The position numbers and the translations under genes are program-made. A model generated the notes under the pieces. The model did not search any database and had not been told where the DNA came from. It worked only from the letters and a program-made list of their open reading frames with translations. From DAIOEK01 sp963721445 (lineage in GTDB: Bacteria > Chloroflexota > Anaerolineae > Anaerolineales > Anaerolineaceae), in contig CAVRIZ010000005.1 in NCBI GenBank assembly GCA_963721445.1, positions 1,860,001-1,924,000 on the forward strand: a DNA stretch of 64,000 nucleotides, written 5' to 3'. This document shows, one piece after another, positions 45,678 to 54,394 of this stretch; position 1 is the stretch's first letter; every line of letters begins with the position of its first letter.

Positions 45678-46511
45678 CTACGACTGCCGCAATTCTTTTT
45701 GTTCGTACCACTGTAATGGTAGAACCTCTTTATCCAGAATCAGAAGATGCTTGAGCGCAGATTGTAATTGTTCAGTTGGACCCGATGTAAAATAGGTTGT
45801 TTTCCCCTTGTTTTCGATTTCGACCAGCCAACCGTGTTCAGATAACAGCTTGCCTGTTTGACGGGCTACAGCCGGTGCTGGATCGATCACCCGTACATTA
45901 GGGCCAACAATACGTTGGATTTGCGGTATAACAAACGGGTAGTGTGTGCAACCCAGCACGACAGTATCAATTCCCTGTGCGACCATGGGATCCAGCGCTT
46001 TTCGCAGCATTTCCTCTGTCTTTGGATCGTCCAGTTTACCCGCTTCAATTTGTCCAACCAGACCCGGGCAAGTGTCTTGCAGAACCTTCACGCCATGTGC
46101 AAACCGTTCGATGACAGATGCGTACAGAGCTCCCTGAAAAGTAGCCGGTGTGGCAAGCACACCAACAACTCCTGTCTGAGTTGTTTCAGCCGCCGGTTTT
46201 ACGGCAGGCTCCATGCCTACAAATGGAATATCCGGAAATTCAGTGCGTAAATAGTGCAAAGCCGCGGCAGATGCAGCATTACAGGCTACAACGATCAATC
46301 GGCATCCCTGTGATATCAGAAATCGGGTGATACCGGCGGAGAATTGTCTCACCTCTTCAAGGGGGCGAGGACCATAAGGCACATGGGCTTGGTCCGCAAA
46401 GTACACTACCGGCACGAAGGGATACTGCCGATGGATCTCACGCAGAACAGACAATCCTCCAACTCCAGAATCAAAGACACCGATCGGAATTGGGGCGGTT
46501 TCTTTACTCAT
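45678..46511 (-). CDS. murI: Glutamate racemase
   Basis: Supplies D-glutamate for peptidoglycan by cofactor-independent two-base racemisation. 277 residues. GVFDSGVGGLSVLREI (about 7-22), catalytic Cys in VACNAASAAAL (about 75) and second Cys in VLGCTHYPFV (about 187), plus VYFADQAHVPYGPR. The start overlaps the end of the upstream peptidase C26 gene by 4 bp. Confidence 0.95.
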   Translation of the reverse strand: MSKETAPIPIGVFDSGVGGLSVLREIHRQYPFVPVVYFADQAHVPYGPRPLEEVRQFSAGITRFLISQGCRLIVVACNAASAAALHYLRTEFPDIPFVGMEPAVKPAAETTQTGVVGVLATPATFQGALYASVIERFAHGVKVLQDTCPGLVGQIEAGKLDDPKTEEMLRKALDPMVAQGIDTVVLGCTHYPFVIPQIQRIVGPNVRVIDPAPAVARQTGKLLSEHGWLVEIENKGKTTYFTSGPTEQLQSALKHLLILDKEVLPLQWYEQKELRQS

Positions 46512-47236
46512 TTATTTTTTTCCCGCGATGCCGATTGGACAAAGGATCTAAAAAGTTCAACCGATGATGGGTCGTGGGGCAGGTTTTCAGGATGCCATTG
46601 GACGGCATAGCCAAAAGAATGACCTGGAAGGCGGATAGCCTCTATCAATCCATCAGGCGCGACCGCCATTATGTCCAACCCTTTTGCCAGCACTCGGATC
46701 CCCTGGTGATGACGGGAGTTGACCCGACCTTCTGTCCGGGAATGTTGATCTGCCAGGAAGAAATCAGGCAGACAACGGATCGGATGCATGAGGTGATCCT
46801 TTGGAAAGGAATCAGGAGCGCTGTGATTGAACGTGACACCAAATTGTTCTGGCAGGTCCGTGTACAGACTGCCGCCAAGCGCAACATTGACGACCTGACA
46901 ACCGCGGCAGATTCCCAGGAACGGAATATCCTGTTGAATGGCAGTATCCAACAAACCGAATTCAAGGTCATCGCGCTCAATGGAGACATGTTGTAAGTGA
47001 GGGTATGGTTCACCGCCATAGCGGGCTGGATCCACATCACCTCCACCGGATAGTAGTAAACCATCCAGATCCTTCATTAAGGCAGTTGGATCGAATTTAT
47101 GATCCTCGATGGGGAGTAGTTTCGGTTCACCACCCGCGTTTTTTATGGCGGTAATATAAGCCTGCATGTATGACTTTTGAAGAAGGACTTCCAGGGTTCC
47201 GGGCGGAGCGGTAATTCCAATGAGCGGTTTTTTCAT
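46508..47236 (-). CDS. Peptidase C26 (gamma-glutamyl-GABA hydrolase-like)
   Basis: Class I glutamine-amidotransferase-like hydrolase of 242 residues, PuuD family. Nucleophile Cys in FLGICRGCQVVNVALGGSLYTD (about 107), catalytic His/Glu in YAVQWHPE (about 213-220) and family motif HHQGI. PuuD cleaves gamma-glutamyl-GABA in putrescine breakdown, but related proteins have other gamma-glutamyl substrates. Coupled to murI by ATGA, perhaps because both touch glutamate metabolism (inference). TACAAT lies 8 nt before its ATG. Confidence 0.88.
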   Translation of the reverse strand: MKKPLIGITAPPGTLEVLLQKSYMQAYITAIKNAGGEPKLLPIEDHKFDPTALMKDLDGLLLSGGGDVDPARYGGEPYPHLQHVSIERDDLEFGLLDTAIQQDIPFLGICRGCQVVNVALGGSLYTDLPEQFGVTFNHSAPDSFPKDHLMHPIRCLPDFFLADQHSRTEGRVNSRHHQGIRVLAKGLDIMAVAPDGLIEAIRLPGHSFGYAVQWHPENLPHDPSSVELFRSFVQSASREKNK

Positions 47237-47244
47237 ATCTGCGA

Positions 47245-47250
47245 ATTGTA
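47245..47250 (-). promoter_or_regulatory. -10 box for the peptidase C26-murI pair
   Basis: Minus strand TACAAT, 8 nt before the ATG at 47236. TTGCAC lies 17 bp upstream, but within the rplS terminator stem, so it is a weak -35. Confidence 0.4.
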
Positions 47251-47254
47251 ACTG

Positions 47255-47292
47255 GTAAAAGAAAAGGGTGCAACCAGTATTGGTTGCACCCT
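47255..47292 (-). terminator. Rho-independent terminator of rplS
   Basis: Minus strand AGGGTGCAACCA, ATAC loop, TGGTTGCACCCT, then TTTTCTTTT: a 12-bp perfect stem with a T-tract. Confidence 0.85.
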
Positions 47293-47313
47293 GTCAGTTT
47301 ATTTTGTAATAGA

Positions 47314-47664
47314 TTAGACGTTGAATTTCTGTTTGAGCCGGGCGCTTTTTCCCGTCCGATTGCGCAGGAAGTACATCCGGGCGCGACGAACTACATTGTG
47401 GCGTTCCACGACGACCTTATCGATTCGCGGTGAATGAAGCAGAAAGGTTCGTTCCACACCGATCCCGTTGCTAGCGACACGCCGGACGGTAAACGTGGCG
47501 TTATTGCCGCTTTTGGAGGTGTAGAGAACGGTGCCCTTGAATTCCTGAATACGTTCGCGGGTACCTTCTTTGATTTTGACATGGACACTAACCGTATCAC
47601 CAGGGCGGAGCGCCGGGATATTTTCATTTGCGGGTGCTTGAACAGCGGTCATTAAATCGGCCAT
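47314..47664 (-). CDS. rplS: 50S ribosomal protein L19
   Basis: Ribosomal protein at the 30S-50S interface, 116 residues. IPALRPGDTVSVHVKIKEGTRERIQEFKG, TFTVRRVASNGIGVERTFLLHSPRI and VRRARMYFLRNRTGKSARLKQ are L19 signatures. Start 47664 (MADLM) follows AAGGA at 8 nt; longer in-frame ATGs lie in that leader. Monocistronic here, with its own promoter and terminator. Confidence 0.97.
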   Translation of the reverse strand: MADLMTAVQAPANENIPALRPGDTVSVHVKIKEGTRERIQEFKGTVLYTSKSGNNATFTVRRVASNGIGVERTFLLHSPRIDKVVVERHNVVRRARMYFLRNRTGKSARLKQKFNV

Positions 47665-47715
47665 TTTTCTCATCCTTACCATACAAACAATGTACGCCTT
47701 GGGGCGCGAAGAAAG

Positions 47716-47744
47716 AGTATATCATAGAGTCTGATGCGCTGCAA
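47716..47744 (-). promoter_or_regulatory. Promoter of rplS
   Basis: Minus strand TTGCAG, 17 bp, TATACT. The resulting leader is about 45 nt. Confidence 0.55.
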
Positions 47745-47833
47745 GGTGAGTCTCAAATTTTGTCTTTCTGCCAGGCCGCCCCATCAGAATCTTCCATTTC
47801 ACCCATTTTTACGAAGGCGGTACGGGTTGACGG

Positions 47834-48199
47834 CTACACCCTGCCAGCCTCATGCCATGCCCTTTGAATCCAGTTCTTCACTTCATCATCCACCTCTTCT
47901 GTGGAGAAAAGTTCCAGATGATGGGTGTACCTGTTCGGCGAGGTCTGGATGATCTCCTTCCAGCGCGGTGATGGATCGGGAGAATGAAAGGACACGGTCA
48001 TGACGAGGGGAGCGGTCTTCCCTTTCAAGTAGAATGCCGGGATCCAGATGACTACGATATTCGTCTGCATGTGGAAAGCAACCTGACTTTTCGACACACG
48101 CATTTCAAAAGGTCCCAGTAAGTCGCAGAAGGATTTCAGCGCTTCGAAGATTACCCGTGACTCGGGATAGCCCTGGAAAAAATCATCCAATTCGTTCAT
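47834..48199 (-). CDS. DUF5655-like small protein
   Basis: 121 residues of unknown function resembling DUF5655: FQGYPESRVIFEALKSFCDLLGPFEMRVSKSQVAFHMQTN is the characteristic helix-strand pair, then a strand PLVMTVSFHSPD and the tail HHLELFSTEEVDDEVKNWIQRAW. No catalytic motif is recognised. Single gene on the minus strand. Confidence 0.6.
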   Translation of the reverse strand: MNELDDFFQGYPESRVIFEALKSFCDLLGPFEMRVSKSQVAFHMQTNIVVIWIPAFYLKGKTAPLVMTVSFHSPDPSPRWKEIIQTSPNRYTHHLELFSTEEVDDEVKNWIQRAWHEAGRV

Positions 48200-48265
48200 C
48201 CCTATTATTGTATCGGATATAACCTACAACCCGAAGATCACTGTTTTTATCAGGGAGAAACGGGC

Positions 48266-48365
48266 ATCTGGGTGGAAGAGACGCAGTCGCTTCCACCCAG
48301 AGAATTGAATTAGCCCGGGCTGTTCCCCATTTTTCCCCGATGAGAGAAACTGCCCGGGCGCTGAC
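48266..48365. repeat. Dispersed GCCCGGGC repeat, copy 3
   Basis: A hairpin CTGGGTGGAAG ... CTTCCACCCAG (48268-48300, with an inner 3-bp extension after one mismatch), then AGAATT, AGCCCGGGCTGTTCC, about 30 variable bases and AACTGCCCGGGC. It matches copy 1 block by block and has the same two-hairpin layout as copy 2. It fills much of the 262-bp gap between the DUF5655 and sulfatase-like genes. Confidence 0.6.
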
Positions 48366-48441
48366 TCACGGGCATTGTCCTCAGAACCGATCCCAATCAG
48401 CCGCCGGAAGAAGGTGGAAACATACCTTTCCATCGGGGAAA

Positions 48442-48455
48442 GTATGTTAACATAC
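48442..48455. promoter_or_regulatory. Palindrome before the sulfatase-like gene
   Basis: GTATGTTAACATAC, a 14-bp perfect palindrome ending 6 nt before the ATG at 48462. It may be an operator or simply contain the -10 region (TAACAT). Confidence 0.35.
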
Positions 48456-48461
48456 CATCAT

Positions 48462-50004
48462 ATGCAGCCCAAGCCCTCGAAATCCGCCTTTCCGTTCTTC
48501 TCACTCCTATTCTGGATCTTCCCGGTATTAGCCATCGGCGCCACCAACCTCGGACAGGCGAATCCGTACGCGATCATCCGTCCATTGTTGCTGTCTCTGG
48601 GACTGGGAGCGGTCGTCTTTGGGATTAACCGGGTCTGGATGAAGTCTTCGCACCAGGCAGCTCTCCTGTCAGCCTGGTGGGCGATATTGTTTACCTCCTA
48701 TGGTCATCTCTACCTGAAAATTGAATACTTCTCCCTGGGCGGATGGGTGGTCGGTCGCCACCGCTATCTGCTGATCCTCTGGGTTTTACTTGCCTTGCTT
48801 GGCGTGTGGATCATTAAAAAATTCCCGGTTCGGATAGAGCGGGCAACCGTGATCTTGAATCAGATTTCAGTCATTCTTGTACTCTTGCCTCTGATACAGG
48901 GAGCCATTTACCTGTTCAATCAGACGCCAGTCATACCAAAAGCGCAGCCCTCTTCTCAGAAGACGCAGCCTGCCGAGGAAACGGCCAGCCTCCCGGATAT
49001 CTATTACCTGGTATTCGATTCCTACGCCCGTAGTGACCTACTGGCCGATCTGTATCAGTATGACAATTCAGATTTCATCCAATTTCTGGAGTCAAAGGGA
49101 TTTTATGTCGCCCGTTGCAGTCAGAGCAATTACAACCACACCTGGTTTTCGATCTCAACCGCCTTCAATCTGGACTACCTGGAAAACCTGACCAGAGATG
49201 GCAAACCTGCCCGACCGGTTCCTTTGATCAAGCACAGCTTATGTGAGGGATTCGCTGGCGCAATTCGGCTATCAGATGGTGGCTTTTGAGACTGGCTATG
49301 ATTTCACCGACATCACTGATGCCGAATACTATCTCCACGGCGGCCGAAGCTGGGATATCCAATCCATGTTCACCGCGCCGGTCAACGCTTTCGAACTGAT
49401 GTACCTGAGAACTACCCTGCTGTCTGCAATCCTCGAATTGAATGGCATTTCAGAAAATGAGATCGAGCTGGCTGTGAAGAAAGATATGGTGGAATATATT
49501 TACGCCACCCTGCCTGGCATCCCGGATCTCGACGGTCCAAAGTTGGTCTACGCTCATATCAACACCACTCATCCGCCGTTTATTTATTCCTTCACAGAAG
49601 AACAACGGGCTCGCGAAGAGAAAGTCACACCTTCCCTCGCGGAGATGGGCGCGCAGACCAAACTCTACCGTGAAATCGATCTCTTTTCCGACCAGAAAAT
49701 GGTCGCCATCATCAACAGCCTTCTTAAAGAATCCAGAATTCCTCCGATCATCATCTTGCAGGCTGATCATGGACCATTCCTCAGCAATACGCCAGATCAT
49801 CTCTTTGATATCTTGAATGCGTATTACCTGCCTGGTCAGGATTACAGTCGCCTCTATCCGGGTATATCACCGGTCAACTCATTTCGGGTGATCCTCAATC
49901 AATACTTCGGAGCCGACTACCCCATGCTGGATGATGTGAGCTACTACTCGGACAACCGGAATTTTTCTGATTTCACGACCATCGAAAACCAGTGCGTCCA
50001 GTAA
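48462..50004 (+). CDS. Sulfatase/alkaline-phosphatase-fold membrane protein, frameshifted
   Basis: LTA-synthase-like membrane enzyme. Five N-terminal TM segments (about 8-150), then an extracytoplasmic hydrolase domain with metal/nucleophile motifs: YYLVFDSYARSDLL (Asp), SNYNHTWFSISTAFN (Thr or Ser nucleophile region) and IILQADHGPFLS (Asp-His). One extra T near 49242 breaks the frame; removing it joins LIKHSL to VRDSLAQFGYQMVAFETG for 513 residues. Relatives transfer glycerophosphate or phosphoethanolamine to surface polymers; the substrate here is unknown. Start 48462 (MQPKPSK) fits the promoter region; a longer open start at 48375 lies in the repeat. Confidence 0.75.
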
Positions 50005-50098
50005 AGCCAGGTGAGACCATCCCCAGAGCAGTGTTAGATTCAAAGTCTTGATAGAATATCCCAACTAGACACCTTCTGGCATCGCCTCCAGTTTGTCC

Positions 50099-50104
50099 TA
50101 TAAT
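50099..50104 (+). promoter_or_regulatory. -10 box of the nfeD gene
   Basis: Perfect TATAAT overlapping the first in-frame ATG (50103), which argues that translation begins at the later ATG, 50121. Confidence 0.4.
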
Positions 50105-50120
50105 GAATTGGAAGGTGAAA

Positions 50121-51440
50121 ATGCGAATAAAAACCATTCTCCGTTCATCCATTGGATTGTTCTGGTTATTGGCGCTCCTGTTTTCGTGGCTGCCTGCATC
50201 CGCCCAGAATGAAACCAAAACCGCGTTGATCCTCACGGCGTCCGGGGCGCTGACGCCATCGATGGAACAGTACCTGGTTCGTGGTATCACCGTCGCGGAA
50301 CAGACCAATGCCGAGGTATTAATATTCCAACTCAATACCCCAGGCGGACAGATCGAATTGATGAATCGCCTCGTTCAGGTAATTCGCGGCAGCCGAGTAC
50401 CAGTGATCGTGTACGTCTCTCCGCGTGGATCGATGGCCGCCAGTGCAGGCGCTTTAATTACTCTCGCCGGGCATGCCTCCGCGATGGCACCCGAAACGAT
50501 CATTGGGGCTGCCTCTCCAGTTGGATCACAGGGTGAAGATATCGGTACGACCATGGAAGCCAAAGCCAAGGAAGCACTCATGGCTACCGTCCGTTCCATC
50601 ACAGCCAACCGTCCACCCGAGGCGGTCAAGATTGCCCAGGAGATGGTCGAAAACGCACGGGCACTTTCTGCGGATGAAGCGGTCAAAATAGGTCTGGTGG
50701 ATTTTATGGCCAATTCCACCGATGACCTGCTTCAACAATTGGATGGATACACGGTCACCGTCTTGGATGCTCCAGTTGTTCTGCACACCGCGGGAATTAC
50801 CACCCGTGACCTGCCAACCTCCTTTATCGAACAATTACTGGGCACTCTCACCAATCCGAATATTGTCTTTTTATTACTCACCATCGAAGTCCAGGCGATC
50901 TTGATCGAACTTTCCAGCCCAGGTGGATGGGTGGCTGGATTTGTTGGTGCAGTCAGCCTGGCGCTGGCTGTCTATGGTCTTGGCATATTACCGGTGAACT
51001 GGTTTGGGATCCTGTTCATTTTGATGGCATTCATTTTGTTCATCGTCGAAATTAAAGCGCCCACGCACGGCGCCTTGACAGCGGCTGGAACCGCCAGCTT
51101 TATCGTCGGGGCTCTAGTCCTTTTCAATTCCGCCACAGTTCCCTCGTTCTTCCGGGTGAATGTACCCTTGGTGGTTGGCACCGCCATCTTTACGGCGCTC
51201 ACGTTCCTGATCATCGTCGGTTATGCCATCCGTGCTCAACGAACTCCCATCCGGATGGGGAAGGAATCACTGGGTGGCAAAGTGGGCGTGGTGAAGGAGA
51301 CTCTCGTCCCCGAAGGCAGCGTCCAGATGGAAGGTGAACTGTGGACAGCCGAATCGGAGGATGGCTCAGAAATCCCATCGGGTGAGCATGTGAAAGTGGT
51401 TCGGGTACAGGGGTTGAAGTTGATCGTCCGACGGCTTTAG
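50121..51440 (+). CDS. nfeD: NfeD long form: ClpP-class serine protease plus membrane domain plus OB fold
   Basis: About 439-residue membrane protease of the long NfeD (1510-N) type that acts with stomatin-like partners. Start 50121 follows GGAAGGTG and gives a signal peptide (FWLLALLFSWLPASAQ). The ClpP-class domain (about 30-215) has NTPGGQIELMNRLVQVI, the nucleophile Ser in SMAASAGALI (about 110) and a Lys in the EAKAKEALMATVRSI region. Four or so TM segments (about 240-370) follow, then the soluble NfeD OB domain (GKVGVVKETLVPEGSVQMEGELW). No stomatin gene is next to it. Confidence 0.9.
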   Translation: MRIKTILRSSIGLFWLLALLFSWLPASAQNETKTALILTASGALTPSMEQYLVRGITVAEQTNAEVLIFQLNTPGGQIELMNRLVQVIRGSRVPVIVYVSPRGSMAASAGALITLAGHASAMAPETIIGAASPVGSQGEDIGTTMEAKAKEALMATVRSITANRPPEAVKIAQEMVENARALSADEAVKIGLVDFMANSTDDLLQQLDGYTVTVLDAPVVLHTAGITTRDLPTSFIEQLLGTLTNPNIVFLLLTIEVQAILIELSSPGGWVAGFVGAVSLALAVYGLGILPVNWFGILFILMAFILFIVEIKAPTHGALTAAGTASFIVGALVLFNSATVPSFFRVNVPLVVGTAIFTALTFLIIVGYAIRAQRTPIRMGKESLGGKVGVVKETLVPEGSVQMEGELWTAESEDGSEIPSGEHVKVVRVQGLKLIVRRL

Positions 51441-51472
51441 AACATATCCTAAGGTACATAAATGGAGTAATA

Positions 51473-52338
51473 ATGAAATATGGCGTGGTTTACCCTCAAA
51501 ATGAATTACCTGCCAACCCTGAGACGCTGAAAACTTTCGCGCAAGCAGTGGAAGATTCTGGCTTCGATCATTTACTGACCTATGAACATGTCCTCGGCGC
51601 AAACCCGGATCGTCCGGGCGGTTGGACAGGTCCCTATACACATCAAGACGCATTCTGGGATCCGTTCACCATGTTTAGCTATCTGGCAGGCTGTGGGATT
51701 CAATTGGAATTTGTGACCGGGATATTAATCCTGCCCCAGCGGCAGACAGCATTGGTAGCCAAACAGGCGGCCTGCCTTGATGTGCTTTGCAAAGGTAAAT
51801 TTCGGCTGGGGATCGGGCTGGGGTGGAACGAGGTGGAGTATATCGCACAGGGGGAAGATTTCCATAATCGGGGAGTGCGGGAAGAGGAACAGGTGGATGT
51901 GCTTCGTCAATTGTGGACAAAGCCTCTGGTCACCTTTTCAGGTAGATGGCATCAGATCCCTGACGCGGGATTGAAACCCATGCCGGTGCAGCAGCCGATC
52001 CCGATCTGGTTTGGGGGCAGCCACGAACGGGCGATGCGGCGGATGGCCAGGCTGGGTGATGGCTGGTTCCCGTCCGCACGCAAGGTGGAAGATGCCCGTC
52101 CGAAACTGGACCTACTCCGTGTTGAATTGATCGCGAACGGGCGGGATGCGGCTGCCTTTGGGATCGAACCGCGCCTGCCTTTCTCGGTCGAACGGGCGGA
52201 CGATTTCAGGAAGAATGGGACGATTGGACGCGGGAAGGGGCCAGCCACATCTGCGTCAACACTATTGGGCTGGGGAATAAGACTCTATCTGACCACATAA
52301 AGTCAATCCAGGCAGCGGGGAAGATCATTGTTAGGTGA
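51473..52338 (+). CDS. LLM-class (luciferase-like, F420-type) oxidoreductase, frameshifted
   Basis: TIM-barrel flavin or F420 oxidoreductase. Blocks: ENPD-type start KYGVVYPQNELPA, FDHLLTYEHVLG, LEFVTGILILPQRQTALVAKQAA, GKFRLGIGLGWNEVEYIAQGEDFHNRGVREEEQVDVLRQLW and PIWFGGSHERAMRRMARLGDGWFP. The frame fails near 52210, where one base is missing; restoring it gives REEWDDWTREGASHICVNTIGLG and a stop at 52336-52338, total about 288 residues. Without correction the end is a non-family tail stopping at 52300. Cofactor choice is not provable from sequence. Confidence 0.8.
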
Positions 52339-52381
52339 GCTTCGTGGCGCGCCTTAAGTAGTTGGTGGGCTCCAAACGTAC

Positions 52382-52418
52382 GGTGGGCTTCGCGGTGCGC
52401 CCTCGGGGGAAGCCCACC
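52382..52418. repeat. Inverted repeat in a repetitive intergenic stretch
   Basis: GGTGGGCTTC and GAAGCCCACC separated by 17 nt. The surrounding 52339-52470 has internal near-repeats (GTGGCGCGCC, CGGTGCGCC, two GGTGGGCT) and a TCTGTGTTCTCCGTGGTGG tract of a kind often seen dispersed between genes in large genomes. It may be a degenerate mobile repeat. Confidence 0.45.
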
Positions 52419-52488
52419 CTACTACTGTGATCTCTGTGTTCTCCGTGGTGGGAATCTCTCTGTACACCTTCTACACGCACCATGACAT

Positions 52489-52513
52489 CTCCTGTTATAA
52501 TCTCAACAGGAGA
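52489..52513 (+). promoter_or_regulatory. Inverted repeat over the lipA -10 box and ribosome site
   Basis: TCTCCTGTT and AACAGGAGA, 7 nt apart. The left arm and spacer contain TATAAT (52496-52501); the right arm contains the AGGAGA ribosome site used by lipA. It could be a repressor site over the promoter, or a hairpin hiding the ribosome site if transcription starts upstream. Confidence 0.55.
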
Positions 52514-52520
52514 AACCATC

Positions 52521-53459
52521 ATGGCTGCAGTCCCCACCCGGGATCGGGTTGATCCCACCGCTCAAAATACCACCCCCCTCCGCCGTCCGAGCTGGATCAA
52601 GGTCCGCGCTCCGGCTGGGGAGACCTATGACTGGCTCGACAATCTCATGCGCCAGAAGTCGCTCCATACCGTCTGCGAGGAAGCCGGCTGCCCGAACATG
52701 GGTGAATGTTGGGGCAGTGGGACGGCGACCTTCCTCATGCTGGGAGATGTCTGCACCCGCTCCTGCGGATTCTGTGATATCAAGCACGGCCGCCCTGAGT
52801 TCCTCGATTGGCTGGAGCCAGAGCGGGTGGCGCAGGCTGTCAAAGCCATGAAGCTGAAGCATGCCGTCATCACCAGCGTCAACCGCGACGAACGCCGCGA
52901 TGGTGGCGCACCCATCTTTGCCCAGGTAATCCGGCGCATCCGTCAGATCCATCCCGGTTGCTCGGTGGAAGTGCTCATCCCCGATTTCAAAGCGTCCATC
53001 GAGGCGCTCTCCATTGTGATGGATGCCCGTCCAGAGATCCTGAACCACAACATCGAAACGGTTCCACGGCTGTTCAAACACGTCCAACCGCAGGATCATT
53101 ATGATTGGTCTGAAGCCGTCCTCCGAAATGCCAAACGATTGAATTCAGATGTGTTGTCGAAATCGGGCATCATGGTTGGTTTGGGGGAAGATCTGGACGA
53201 GGTCAAGGATGTGATGCGCGACCTGCGTGAGTGGGGCGTGGATATTCTGACCATCGGTCAATATCTCCAACCCAGCCGGCAGCATTTGCCGATCATCCGC
53301 TATTACACCCCCGACGAATTCGAAGAACTGAAACAATTTGGACTTGAGATCGGCTTCCGTTGGGTCGAAAGCGCGCCGTTGGTACGCAGCTCTTACCATG
53401 CAGTCGATCAAGTCAGGGCGTTGAGCGCCGTTCACAAAGAGTTATATAATTTAGAATAA
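52521..53459 (+). CDS. lipA: Lipoyl synthase
   Basis: Radical-SAM enzyme inserting two sulfurs into octanoyl groups to make lipoate. About 312 residues. Auxiliary-cluster Cys set CEEAGCPNMGECW (about 43-55), radical SAM motif CTRSCGFCDIKHG (about 70-82), and a C-terminal RSSYHA with the Ser that ligates the auxiliary cluster. Start 52521 is used because AGGAGA lies 8 nt upstream. No lipB is nearby. The preceding inverted repeat suggests control. Confidence 0.95.
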   Translation: MAAVPTRDRVDPTAQNTTPLRRPSWIKVRAPAGETYDWLDNLMRQKSLHTVCEEAGCPNMGECWGSGTATFLMLGDVCTRSCGFCDIKHGRPEFLDWLEPERVAQAVKAMKLKHAVITSVNRDERRDGGAPIFAQVIRRIRQIHPGCSVEVLIPDFKASIEALSIVMDARPEILNHNIETVPRLFKHVQPQDHYDWSEAVLRNAKRLNSDVLSKSGIMVGLGEDLDEVKDVMRDLREWGVDILTIGQYLQPSRQHLPIIRYYTPDEFEELKQFGLEIGFRWVESAPLVRSSYHAVDQVRALSAVHKELYNLE

Positions 53460-53492
53460 TCTTATCCAAAACTTGCTTTGCAGGACGATGCC

Positions 53493-54386
53493 ATGTTACA
53501 ACGCAAGGGTGTATTCTCTTTCCTTATCATCACATTTGGAATAACCTACCTGGTCGAAGGGACCGCTATCGCGTTGGGATTTCGGATCGAAACCATCCCA
53601 AGTGTTGCCTGGCAGTTTATCGTCCTGGCCATGATGTGGGTGCCCAGCTTGGCGACCGTCCTCACCTGTAAACTGGTGACAGGGGAATCGCTGCGTCACA
53701 CCACTGGCTTGCGATTTGGTCCCTGGAAGTATTATCTGATCACCTGGCTGGTCGTACCGGCTGCCTTCGCCGTCATTTATGGTTTGACCTGGTTATTTGG
53801 TTTATCTCAACCTGATTGGCAGCTAACCGAGCTATTCAACCTGGCCACAAGTTATGGCGCAACCATGGATACTGCTCCATCGCCTCTCCTGATCATTGTT
53901 GGTTTATCTGTAGGCTCCGTCTTTGCCGCGGTCTGGTTCAATTCATTGGTGGCGTTTGGTGAAGAATGGGGCTGGCGGGGTTATCTCCTGCCCAGGCTGA
54001 TGCCGCTCGGCAAGTGGAAAGCTTATACTCTGATGGGTATCATCTGGGGATTATGGCATGCCCCGCTTGTTGCGGTTGGATTTAATTATGGTTCCTCCAA
54101 CTTGCTCGGGATCATCTTCTTCTGTGGGGTCACCTTCACACTCGGGATATTTATTAATGAGCTTAGTCTGAAAGCGAACAGTTCCATTCTCGCGGCATGG
54201 ATCCATGGAGTATTTAACAGCCAGGCGTATGGTGTCTGGAGGCAATTGTTCCCAAAATACAATCCTCTCCTGGGTGGTCTGACCGGATTGATCGGGATCA
54301 TTGCCTGGCTTGTTATCGGATTGATGACTGTAAAATGGCTTGCCCGCCAACCCGAGACGAAATCTGCTCTCCCTACCACTGGATAG
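53493..54386 (+). CDS. CPBP-family intramembrane metalloprotease
   Basis: About 297 residues, eight or so TM segments. CPBP (CAAX protease and bacteriocin-processing) motifs: EEWGWRGYLLPRLMPLGK (EExxxR motif, about 151-168), GIIWGLWHAPLVAVGFNYG (His, about 179-197) and HGVFNSQAYG in the third motif. Start 53493 follows AGGA at 8 nt; an earlier TTG is unlikely. Substrate unknown; such proteins often process signal or immunity peptides. Confidence 0.88.
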   Translation: MLQRKGVFSFLIITFGITYLVEGTAIALGFRIETIPSVAWQFIVLAMMWVPSLATVLTCKLVTGESLRHTTGLRFGPWKYYLITWLVVPAAFAVIYGLTWLFGLSQPDWQLTELFNLATSYGATMDTAPSPLLIIVGLSVGSVFAAVWFNSLVAFGEEWGWRGYLLPRLMPLGKWKAYTLMGIIWGLWHAPLVAVGFNYGSSNLLGIIFFCGVTFTLGIFINELSLKANSSILAAWIHGVFNSQAYGVWRQLFPKYNPLLGGLTGLIGIIAWLVIGLMTVKWLARQPETKSALPTTG

Positions 54387-54394
54387 GATCATTT

